A stretch of DNA of 64,000 bases, from the NCBI GenBank assembly GCA_037893225.1, contig JAZGUH010000559.1:620001-684000 (forward strand), given 5' to 3'. Source of the stretch: Hippasteria phrygiana (taxonomy: Eukaryota; Echinodermata; Asteroidea; Valvatida; Goniasteridae). The notes beneath the pieces are model-generated. The model saw only the letters and a program-made list of their open reading frames with translations, did no database searches and was not told where the DNA came from. This document shows, one piece after another, positions 30,961 through 40,937 of the stretch. Each line of letters begins with the position of its first letter. The first letter of the stretch is position 1. The position numbers and the translations under genes were made by a program.

Positions 30961-33900
30961 ATGGAAAACAGAATGATACCAGCGATAGGCTACACACGTT
31001 GGCCAAAATACTGCTTGAAAAAATACATCGACAAATACACCATTACGTTGGGCCCACCAACCGGACGCGATGGCGCATATATCAGACGAGACTTTCTATC
31101 GGCCATAAAAAAGAACGAGGGGATGTATAAAAATTTACGATCTAAGTCTAAAGAATCGTTAGAACATTTAATCGCGGATAAGCATATTCCGCTGGGCGAT
31201 CCTACTGGAAGAAGGGGTCAGCACATTAAAAAAGATTTAGAATCCGCCATACGACGATACTATAAAAAACCCGACGAAGAACTCGTCCCCCTGATTTTTA
31301 ACGAAACAGCTCCGAGACCATTCAGAAATTATTTACGTAATTACGAGATGAATATCGACAGAATTCTCGTAGATCCTCTAGCATTTTTTAATGAAAACGA
31401 GCAAAAAATTGTAGACGAATTGAAAGAAACACTAAACGAATTTAGAAGCTTTAAATTTCAACTCGCATTAAAAGCGGCGTTGAGAAAATATAATCTTGCG
31501 AACGATACTTTTGTCGAAGACACGAGCATGTTTTTTGGGTTTCAATCGACCGCATTAAACGAAGACGAAATAGAAAACCAAGTACGAGAACAGATAGAGT
31601 TCATAATCGAAAAAATAGAAAAATTTCAAACAAACGGAAGCGGCTGGGTCGTTTATGATTTAAAGGCGCTCTACATCAACGTTTCTAGATATCAGCCGAT
31701 AAGAGGCAGTTCCTACATTAAATTGCCCGAACACATAGCCCTTAAACTCGCAGTTGTAAACGTTAAAAATAAAGACCAACGATGTATCAGATGGGCGTTG
31801 AGAGCCGCCCTATCAAAATTTAAGCCCTCAGTCAAAGAATCGATTAAAAACAACCCCAACTATAAAATTAATTACTGTAGAACCACGATCTACGAAGAAG
31901 ATGATGGATTAGATTTTAAGAACGTAGCGTTTCCAACCCCCATCACGGATATTGACAAGATCGAAAAACAGAACAGTCTCGCCATTAACGTTTTTGGTTA
32001 CGAAAATAAAATTTTCCCGCTGAGAATAACTACTCAACGAAAACCGGTCATCAATCTACTGCTGTTTTCTCAAGGAGATAATAATCATTATTGTTGGATA
32101 AAAAACCTCGACCGTTTGTTGTCTAAAGAAACTAAACACGGCCACCACATCTATTTTTGTATGAGATGCCTACAACATTTTAGTAGACAAGATATTTCAG
32201 ACAGACACGAGATAGATTGTAGGGGCGTTAGCCAAACCCCGGCTTTAGCTGTATTACCCGACTCAACCAACAACGTTCTAAAATTCAAAAACTTTAAAAA
32301 TAAACAACCGGCGCCTTTTACTATATACGCCGACTTTGAAAGTATCTTAGTACCGCTACGCTCTACGCGAGTAGAACCAACGGACGAAGACGCGCGCACT
32401 AAAAAGACTCACGAACACGAAGCTTGCGGTTACGCTTATATTATAATCGGGCCCGACGGACGAGTCTTAGGCGATCCTCAAATTTATAGAGGAGCGAACG
32501 CGACATCACATTTCTTAAATCGTTTACTAGCCGAAAAAGACAAAATCAACGAAATATTCTCAAATCTTAAACCCATGATTTTTACGACCGAAGACGAGTT
32601 AGCTCATAACGACGCTAAAAATTGCTGGATTTGCGAGTACCCCCTTCAATACAAAATCAACACTTGCGAATGTACGCATCCGATAGATATAAATTTAGAT
32701 CATCTCGGTAAACAAACTAACGAAGAACTATTAGAAATAATCGCGGATAAACACATCGAGTTGGACGAACCAACGGGGGAAAAAGGTCGGTATATTAAAG
32801 TGGACTATATATCCGCTATAGAAAACAAGTTTTTAAAGGGGGACGAGCTCGAAGGGAAATGTCCAACAAAATTCTGCTATAGATGCGTCAAAAAGATTTG
32901 CGCGTTTAGAAAAGTAAGAGACCATTGTCACATCACCGGCAAGTATAGAGGAGCCGCACACATGTGCTGTAACTTAAAATTGCGAATCGTACCTAACAAA
33001 ACGACAATACCGGTCATCTTTCACAACTTAGAAAATTACGACGCCCATTTGATTATGCAGAGTATTTCGGAAACCGACGGAAAACTAAAGTGTATAGCTA
33101 AAACGTCCGAAAAATATATTTCATTTTCAATAGGTCAACTCAGATTTTTAGATTCATTTAATTTCTTATCCACGTCGTTGGAACGATTGGTAGCCGCTTG
33201 TCCGATAGACGCGTTTAAGTATATCGATAAAGCCACCGTCGGATATGCGACGAAGTCGACGATAGACCCGGAGCCGCGGGGTAAAGCGACGAAGACGACG
33301 ATAGACCTGGATGAAGACGAAGACGAAGTTAACGATTACAACGTAATCGGAAAACTGATAACCTACTTGGCAGAGTCTAACAGCCCCCTATCACCTTTGG
33401 GCGACGGTTACTTGGCAGAGTCTTCACCTTTGGACGAAGACGACGAAGCGTCACCCATCAGCCTCGATAAACGAGATCTTTTAATTAAAAAGGGTGTATA
33501 TCCCTACGAGTATATGAATAGCTTTGAACGATTTAACGAAACTGAACTTCCAGCTAAACATTATTTTTATAGCGGTCTAACGGATAAACACATAAGCGAC
33601 TCTGACTATGAACACGCTAAAAAAGTATGGCGGACCTTCGGCATCAAAAACTTGGGTGAATATCACGACCTCTACGTATTGACCGATGTACTATTACTAT
33701 CCAGCGTATTCGAGAATTTTAGAAAAATCTGTATAGCAAATTATAAGTTGGATCCGTGCCATTATTTTACATCACCCGGCCTAAGTTGGGACGCTTTATT
33801 AAAACACTCTAAAGCCAAATTAGAACTCTTGACCAATATAGATCAGCATTTATTTGTAGAGAAAGGAACCAGAGGGGGGATATCTAGCGTGGGCTCACTT

Positions 33901-35140
33901 CGCTACGCCGAGGCCAACAACTCATACCTAAAAGATTACGATCCGAGCAAACCCAACTCGTATATTTCGTATCTAGACGCCAACAACCTCTACGGATGGG
34001 CCATGAGTCAACCATTACCGATCTCAGACTTTAGGTGGATCGACGAAAAGAAATTAGGTTTGTTTACCGCCGAATATATATCGTCTCTAGCCGACGACTC
34101 TCTTTGGGGCTATATTCTTGAAGTGGATTTAGACTATCCAACCGAACTGCACGACTTACACAACGGTTATCCTTTAGCGCCCGTAAACCGAGTCATACCT
34201 TTAGAATCGATGAGTCCTTATCAGCTAGACTCGATGGAAAAAACAGACTCTAAACCGTCGAACGAAACTAAGTTGGTAGCGACGGGTGGACCGAGAAAGA
34301 ATTACGTACTTCATTATAGAAATCTAAAATTTTACCTCGCTCACGGTTTAGAACTAACTAAAGTACGTAGGGTTTTAAAGTTTACTCAAACGCCTTGGAT
34401 GAAAGCGAATGGATACTCACTTGTGTAGAGCCCACGAAGAAGATAAAATTCGTCGTCTGGTGGCTAAGCCCAATTACAACGGTAGGACAATTTTTGAACG
34501 CTGTAATCTATTAATGATAAACATGTATAAAACTCGAGTTGTTTTAAACAAACCCGTCTATTGCGGTATGAGTATTTTAGACTTATCGAAGCTTTTAATG
34601 TACGAATTTTATTACGATAAACTAAAAGTAAAATATGAAGACAAAGTCGATTTGATTTATACCGATACGGACTCGTTGCTCTTACGTATTGAAACTGAAG
34701 ACTTGTACAACGACATGGAAAAAGACAAAGACTCGTACGATTTTAGCAACTACGAGAAAGACCACTTTTTATACGACGATTCAAACAAGAAAATAATAGG
34801 CAAGTTCAAGGACGAATGCGGCGGAAAACCTATCAAAGAAGTGGTTTGCATCAGATCAAAAATGTACTCTATTTTCATGGACGATAAGAAGAACATTAAG
34901 AAATCAAAAGGAGTCAAAAAGTACGTCGTTTCCAACGCGATAACTCATCAAGATTATAAAGACTGCCTGTTTAACTCTAGAGTTTATCGACACGATATGA
35001 ACACGTTGAGGAGCGACAAACATATCGTGAACTCTTTAACTCAAAATAAGGTATCGCTCAATCCTAGAGACGACAAACGGTATATCTTAGACGATGGAAT
35101 TCATACTCTGATGCACGATCATTATCGAACAAACGTTTAA
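30961..35140 (+). pseudogene. polB: family B DNA polymerase, left copy, disrupted
   Basis: The left-arm copy of the polymerase. The first open part (30961-34428, 1155 codons) holds SAP-like repeats, a C2H2-like finger, the exonuclease motif YADFES (about residue 456), the endonuclease-VII-like DHCHITGKYRG segment and motif A (DANNLYGWAM, about 1004). Compared with the right copy, 116 bp are missing after 34402, at a GAAA microhomology. This removes 38 codons including the motif B region and shifts the frame to an early stop. The rest, including motif C (YTDTDSL), stays open from 34409 to 35140. Full polymerase activity is therefore not expected from this copy. It differs from the right copy by scattered substitutions and one cluster near 31690-31900. 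Confidence 0.88.
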
Positions 35141-35310
35141 AAAATCGTTATACAGGCTGCCTAGCTACGCTCGTAGGGCGTACGACCGATTAAAAAAATA
35201 CGTCGTATAGGAATACACCAGAAATTCAAAAAATCATCAGATTTCAAAAGGGAAACCCCCTTTATGATAAAAAATGAGAAAAAAAAATAAAATAATTATA
35301 TATATAAATC
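35141..35310. promoter_or_regulatory. intergenic region with TATA-like sequence
   Basis: It contains the element-specific repeat CTAGCTACGCTCGTAGGGCG (35161-35180) and, directly before the next start codon, TATATATATAAATC. The same arrangement precedes the death-domain gene in the right arm, so both genes share one promoter sequence. Confidence 0.55.
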
Positions 35311-35814
35311 ATGTGCAAGTGGTTAAACATCGGAAAGCTAACTACGTGCGAAAAAGATGGAGACCCGTGGTGTCTCGATCATTTCGGCAGACGAGATCTA
35401 ACGCCCAAACCGTGTTTAATTTGTGGCTGCGGAACTAAATCAACTACGCAACTTTGTACGAATCATTCTTTAAAAGAAAGACAGCGACTAGAACGCATCG
35501 AAAAGCTGGCTAAAACCAAGTATAAAAGAGTTATAAAAGAACTCTACTTTAAATTTAACCCCGAAAAATGTCGATGTTCTTGGTTACTTTGTAGTAGCTC
35601 AAAACGCTGTAATAAGCCAACTGCTAAGTCTGACCCTATATATTGCACTTTGCACGCGGATCGTTTAAAAAAACTCGGTAGAGCCTTAACCCCCTGCGGC
35701 CGCTGTGGTCGTGGTACTTTTTCTAAAAATGGTAATTGCACCAAGTGTAATAAAATTGAACACTGTGGTTTTAAAGCTTATTCAAAACAGATATACGAAT
35801 ATCGAAATATTTAG
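35311..35814 (+). CDS. Cys-rich zinc-binding protein (167 aa), unknown function
   Basis: I do not recognise a named family. Three C..C..C-x2-H modules are visible: Cys2, Cys13 and Cys21-x2-His24; Cys35/38/40 with Cys49-x2-His52; and a Cys87-100 cluster with Cys112-x2-His115. A zinc-ribbon-like CGRCGRGTFSKNGNCTKC follows (about 129-146). A basic helix (about 54-80) separates the second and third. This suggests nucleic-acid or protein binding. The first residues (MCKWLNIGK) are identical to those of the death-domain protein because the inverted arm runs through the start codon. It stands between polymerase and PCNA on the same strand. The stop codon lies inside another copy of the short CTCGTAGGGTGTAC repeat. 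Confidence 0.75.
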   Translation: MCKWLNIGKLTTCEKDGDPWCLDHFGRRDLTPKPCLICGCGTKSTTQLCTNHSLKERQRLERIEKLAKTKYKRVIKELYFKFNPEKCRCSWLLCSSSKRCNKPTAKSDPIYCTLHADRLKKLGRALTPCGRCGRGTFSKNGNCTKCNKIEHCGFKAYSKQIYEYRNI

Positions 35815-35838
35815 CGTAGCTACACTCGTAGGGTGTAC
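35812..35838. repeat. element-specific short repeat
   Basis: GCGTAGCTACACTCGTAGGG and following GTGTAC. It overlaps the stop of the Cys-rich gene. Other copies are at about 35161, 41689, 41906, 42041 and 44981, and a decayed one at 32350. Confidence 0.7.
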
Positions 35839-35897
35839 TAGTATACGACTAGACCTACAAAAATTAAAATTAAAAAGTATAAACGTATAAACGTAAA

Positions 35898-36656
35898 ATG
35901 AGCTGCGAAATATTTAACGTGACCATAATGAACGGTTATATTCTAAAGTCTGTTATAGATATGCTGAGTTCTTTTATGCAAAAAACTCAATTTAGGATAG
36001 ATAATACCGGTTTATATCACGTATACTACGACGAAAATACAAACGTTTTCGTAGATATAGTATTTCCTAGACATCAATTCTTCAAATTTGATTATACAAA
36101 AAATAAACCAACGTGTTTCTTTCTAAATTTAAAGCATTTACAAAAAATTACAAAAAGTATAAAACGTAAAGAATCTGTAGATTTGAAAATGACAGCGGAT
36201 AACTTAATTATCACTGTTTATAACGATTACACCAGTTCTAAAGTATATAAAATCGTTATAGGATTGATAGAAGAATGCGAAAAAACTCAAATACCTAGCA
36301 AAGACCACTACTTTGAAGCTAAGGTTATAGAAAGCGTTTGTTTTTCTAAAATCAAATATATGATAAACATGAGTAAATCGTTAGACTTGCGCGTACATAA
36401 AAATTATTTATCTATCTATTGCAAAGAAGGTCAGTTGTATAGTTCTTCTTTAAATATTGGAATTAAAGATGACTTTCCGTTATACGATTGTGCGTTCGAT
36501 AGCAAAAATATCGGGGTAATATTAAAAATATGTAATTTAGAAAAGCAGATTCAAATATTTGCCCCAAAAGATGAAGACGATCCTCTTAAAATTGCTATAT
36601 TAGCCGGTAATTTAGGAGTCGTAACTTTGTATATAAAAAGACTAGCTATTTCGTAG
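35898..36656 (+). CDS. PCNA-like sliding clamp protein
   Basis: A 252-residue protein, the usual length of PCNA. Support is the overall pattern: an N-terminal F..TIMNGYILKSVIDMLSS helix, an FRIDNTGLYHVYYDE strand pair, LKHLQKITKSIKRKESVDLK, and the C-terminal DDPLKIAILAGNLGVVTLYI, which corresponds to the PCNA PL-I..LG..T.Y motif. Clamps encircle DNA and hold polymerases. In poxviruses a PCNA-like fold also serves in late transcription (VLTF-1), so a transcription role with the neighbouring VLTF3 is possible. The gene ends tail-to-tail with VLTF3, overlapping it by 11 bp. Homology is remote and judged by pattern only. Confidence 0.78.
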   Translation: MSCEIFNVTIMNGYILKSVIDMLSSFMQKTQFRIDNTGLYHVYYDENTNVFVDIVFPRHQFFKFDYTKNKPTCFFLNLKHLQKITKSIKRKESVDLKMTADNLIITVYNDYTSSKVYKIVIGLIEECEKTQIPSKDHYFEAKVIESVCFSKIKYMINMSKSLDLRVHKNYLSIYCKEGQLYSSSLNIGIKDDFPLYDCAFDSKNIGVILKICNLEKQIQIFAPKDEDDPLKIAILAGNLGVVTLYIKRLAIS

Positions 36657-37157
36657 GAATCCATTTCCAACCTAGGTACTCGAAAGCTTTCATCATAGCT
36701 TCTTCGTGTTCCTCTTCTTTTATTTTTGTTTTTAAAATGTAAAAATCGCTCTTTTTACACTTGTAAGAATTTTTTTGTAATAATTTGTATAATTTATAAT
36801 TTACGTTCAACGAATTTATCCTAACGTTATTATTATTACAATATCGTAAAGCTTCTTCTAATTTATCAAAATCTACCAATAAAACGTCGAGATATTTACT
36901 TATGTCCGGACATTTTATTCCGGTGATTAGATTATAAATTAAATTTATATCGTCGTAAAAACTTCCCAGATTGTTTTCTGACAAAAACATATAAACTTGA
37001 TCTTTAGTGATGCAATTTTTATCTCGCATATTCGCCGATAATTTGTGATGTTTTATTTCGTTATTTATAATTTTTACGACGTTAAATATTTTCGTTTGAT
37101 CTACGTTTTGATCTCCTTGAAATGTTTTAATAGCGTCTCTAAAATGACCCTTTCTAG

Positions 37158-39651
37158 TGTCACAGGTTGTCCCAACGTTTAATGGGTTCCTGCTAGGTTC
37201 GTAGTTTTGTTAAAGGAACTTTGCTCAGAAATAAATCCACACGGACAGCAAGTTATTACGTTGATCCTCTTTCTCGGGATAAAATGTTGTAATTCAATAT
37301 TCATCACCCCAAGGTCATCACAAAAAATATACAGTGCATACAACAATAGAATTGAGGATAAGAAATAAATCAAATGGTGCAGTTCAGTTCAGTTCAGAAG
37401 CCAAATCAGTGAGTAATCCCAATTGAATGAATGTCTTGAATCGCTAAACAATAATTAAAATTTGACTACATCCATGAGCAATAAACTCAATCCGAAAAAT
37501 GTAAAATAAAGAAGTACCTTGAATCGAATAGGCACAGGAATTACTAAATAAACAAGGGTTCATCCAGTTAGGATTAGCACTGATATGGTACACGATAATT
37601 CAATTAGAAACAAAATGGCAAATACATCATATTATAAATACAGGTTATGGATCTTAGCTGGGTTTTCTGGCGCTTGCATCAGAACTTGGGTGTGGCTTGA
37701 TGGACTTGACTGAGGCTTGACACGGGGGTGGCTCCGAGTCCGAAGATCAGGGTTCAGGCACACAAACCGAGTTCCGATGATATCACGAACAGGGGAATGG
37801 GACAGGTGTGTGGGGAGGCGAACCGGGTCGGCTCCCCAAAGCATGACCTATATGGAAAGTACTCTCTGTATCAGCAGAGCACAATGGTGAGGGTGAGAAT
37901 GGCTATCATTAGAAACGACTTTAGGGAAAGTACAACGTTCCTAATAGTGTAAACGGGCACTCAATCTGAACAGCCTTCTCACCAGAGGTCTTAATCGCTT
38001 TCTGAATTATCGAGGATCAACATATTTGTATACAGAACTAAAAATCTAAAAGCAATATCTCTAACTAAAATATGAAACGCTTAAAAGAATGCTTACAAAA
38101 AAAGGAAAGAGGTCAAACTGCATATCCTTTTGGGATGTTCGCCCAGAACACATTTTCAGTGGAATGATACTTTCAGCTAACTATACATTGATCGAAAGTT
38201 CACCCAGAACATGATAACCACAATCAGTACTCCGCACAGTGGTAAATACCATAAAATGCTAATCAAAACATCAGGGAATAATTGACTTAGCGGAAAAAAA
38301 CAATTGTGTTGGCCTATAGCGCATTGCGGTAGCCTTACTCAAGGTCATCCTGGGGCAAGTTCCATGTGGTTTGTACACACTCGCTGTACACAATTAATAG
38401 TCAGCAGGATGTCACGGGACATAACAGAAAAGGAAGGTAATGTGTAGGCCTATACACACGCAATTTGGAAGACAATCAAAATATTGGAAATCTCGTGAAC
38501 AAGACCAGTTAATTTACGGAAAAACGTGCATGTATGAATTATTGTTCATGTCATACGAATGATCAAAGTTTTAGGCCACGAGGTATCATATAAAAAAGTA
38601 TGCAACAAGAATATTCAAAGTAATCGGAAATCAACCAAGAGGAAAATATAATTGTACACGGACTGAGAGTATAGTGACCGATTTAAGTGAATACTGCAGT
38701 CATGACAGAATGGTAATCGGCAATCACAAATGGATCTTCCAATACTATCGGGAAATCAATGATATACAAAACCGAACATGATAATTTCGGTCAATAAATA
38801 ACAGCAAAAGTGACATCGATCAAGAGTCGACCAAATATCAGCAATATAATACAAGTAAATACAGGGTACAAGGCAAAAAAGGTTAATAGCTGAAGGCAAA
38901 CGAATGCTGACTCAATATACTCATATTGGGGTTGTTCCACCCATCTTGAGATTGTCTCAAACCGAGTCAACATAATTCAAAATACAAAGTGTCCTGCACA
39001 TAAGTCAAATGGTAATAGGAAATACAAACTTCTTTTATACAATGAAAATAGGCTTACCTGTATCAGCAGAGCACAATGGTGAGGGTGAGAATGGCTATCA
39101 TTAGAAACGACTTTAGGGAAAGTACAACGTTCCCAATAGTGTAAACGGGCACTCAATCTGAACAGCCTTCTCACCAGAGGTCTTAATCGCTTTCTGAGGA
39201 GAATCCGGCGATCGGGGGGGAATATTATTCCTTGACCACGCGCTCTGCCCATTTCGGTGGAACAATCTCATTGGTCAAAATTATGAAACCAGGCAGATAT
39301 TCCACCTTGGGATGGAGAGTGGCCAATCAGAAAGTTACTGACTACACGTGTTAGACATGGTCATAAAATGGCAGACAGCCATAACAGTTTTAGCCAGTGG
39401 CATAAAATGTAGCCATGTTGGCTGGGTTCTCTGGCCACATCCCCATCTGGTCAATTACTTATCTGTGTTGAGACAAAGGGGTCGTCTTAGCCACATATGG
39501 ACTTGGTCAACTTAGGGGTAAAATCTGCTACTGGGTGCTAATTAAATTTACTGGAACATAGAGGTGGACCATGCTTCGAAATCGTGGGAACTTTTCCTGT
39601 CGGACCAAGTGTTAAAATGGCAGTAAGGGGGAATTTTAACAGGGGCTGACA
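37158..39651. mobile_element. 2494-bp insert, probable solo LTR
   Basis: It begins TGTCACAGGTTGTCC and ends GGGGCTGACA, with CTAG on both sides (37154-37157, 39652-39655; CTAGT if one base is allowed). TG...CA ends with a 4-5 bp duplication fit an LTR. It has no coding frame and no second LTR, so a solo LTR is the best guess. A non-autonomous DNA element with short TGTCA/TGACA ends is the alternative. Its composition is like the host DNA and unlike the surrounding element. Confidence 0.65.
37866..39197. repeat. 140-bp direct repeat inside the insert
   Basis: The 140-bp block at 37866-38005 (CTGTATCAGCAGAGCACAAT onward) recurs at 39058-39197 with one visible change. The spacing is 1192 bp. 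It is an internal duplication within the LTR-like insert. Confidence 0.8.
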
Positions 39652-40189
39652 CTAGTATACGTATATTTATTGGATAAATTCGCTCTATCTACGTCTTTAA
39701 AACTAGGGCAGAAATCTATAATATTCTGTTCGGTCTTGCATACTGAACAATACGTCCCATCCTCGTCTCTTATAAAGTTCGTATTTCCACATTCGCAGTA
39801 GATGGGCTGAGTTTTTAATAACGCCAAGTCGATATCTATATATTTCGACGCAATCAGTAAATAGTCTCGTTTTATTTTTTGTCTTTTGTCCGAATCGTTT
39901 TTATAACTGAGAGACTTTTTATAACCGCTGTTTTTCCACCGATCGAAAATTTCGCAAGTTTGCCAAATGAAACAAAATTGTTGATGACTCGATAAACTGT
40001 TTAGAATTTTTAAATTTAAATTAGCGATATCTATGGTAGCATCGATCTCCATCATTTAAAGAGCGCGATAATTCAATTAACAACTTTTTTATAACGTTAA
40101 ACGATAAAGTCTTCGCCAGAATCGTTTGGCTCGTAAAGTTTAAACGTTGACTCTTTTATATTATAGCACGAAAAAAAAGAGCGATATAG

Positions 40190-40920
40190 TAGATTCTTTG
40201 ATCTATAGATGACCTATAGATGAACTATAGATGAACTGTAGATGAGCTATAGATGAACTGTAGATAACTGATAGATGACCTATAGATGAACTATAGATGA
40301 ACTGTAGATGAGCTGTAGATGAACTGTAGATAACTGATAGATAACTGATAGATAACTGATAGATAACTGATAGATAACTGATACATGAACTGTAGATGAA
40401 TTATAGATAACTGATAGATAACTGATAGATGACTTATAGATAACTGATAGATAACTGATAGATAACTGATAGATGAACTGTAGATGAATTATAGATAACT
40501 GATAGATAACTGATAGATGACTTATAGATGACCTATAGATGAATTATAGATGAATTATAGATAACTGATAGATGACTGATAGATAACTGATAGATAACTG
40601 ATAGATAACTGATAGATGACTTATAGATGACTTATAGATGAACTGTAGATGAACTATAGATGAATTATAGATGAATTATAGATAACTGATAGATAACTGA
40701 TAGATGACTTATAGATGACTTATAGATGAACTGTAGATGAACTGTAGATGAATTATAGATAACTGATAGATAACTGATAGATAACTGATAGATGACTGAT
40801 AGATAACTGATAGATAACTGATAGATAACTGATAGATGACTTATAGATGACTTATAGATAACTGATAGATGACTTATAGATGACTTATAGATGAACTGTA
40901 GATGAACTATAGATGAACTT
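40190..40920. repeat. 11-bp minisatellite array
   Basis: About 65 tandem units of 11 bp with a few variants: GATAACTGATA, GATGACTTATA, GATGAACTGTA, GATGAATTATA, GATGACCTATA. The variants form mixed blocks such as runs of GATAACTGATA. The array lies between the 3' end of the death-domain gene and the 5' region of VLTF3, within the central unique part of the element. Confidence 0.9.
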
Positions 40921-40937
40921 ATACTCGGTTTTTATTT

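Larger units (their letters stand above)
30906..35351. repeat. left arm of the long inverted repeat
   Basis: It matches 41791-46462 in inverse orientation at high identity. It covers the polymerase promoter, the polymerase gene, the following intergenic sequence and the first codons of the next gene. It is shorter than the right arm because of the 116-bp deletion near 34402 and of extra duplicated sequence on the right (41870-42033). Confidence 0.9.
36646..40055 (-). pseudogene. VLTF3-like late transcription factor, split by a 2.5-kb insert
   Basis: The 5' part (40055-39652) starts MMEIDATIDIANLNLK and contains a zinc ribbon, CECGNTNFIRDEDGTYCSVC, followed by DVDRANLSNKYTY. The 3' part (37157-36646) contains ITKDQVYMFLSE, LITGIKCPDISKYLDV, NYKLYKLLQK and ends near LGWKWIP. 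This order is that of the poxvirus VLTF3-like family found across large DNA viruses, which drives late promoters. A 2494-bp insert separates the parts. Leaving out the insert and one copy of the CTAG repeat, the two parts add up to 912 nt in one frame (303 codons plus stop), so the gene was intact before the insertion. As it stands the 5' part runs a few codons into the insert and stops. Confidence 0.85.

Noticed and set aside
32151..32399. ORFs opposite the polymerase genes
   Set aside because: Shadows of the polymerase coding strand.
36646..37029. Independent small gene of 127 codons
   Set aside because: It is the 3' part of VLTF3; the frame stays open upstream of its first ATG to the insert border and matches the family's C-terminal region.
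40190..40920. CRISPR-like array
   Set aside because: Units are only 11 bp and contiguous, with no spacers, in an animal genome; it is a minisatellite.
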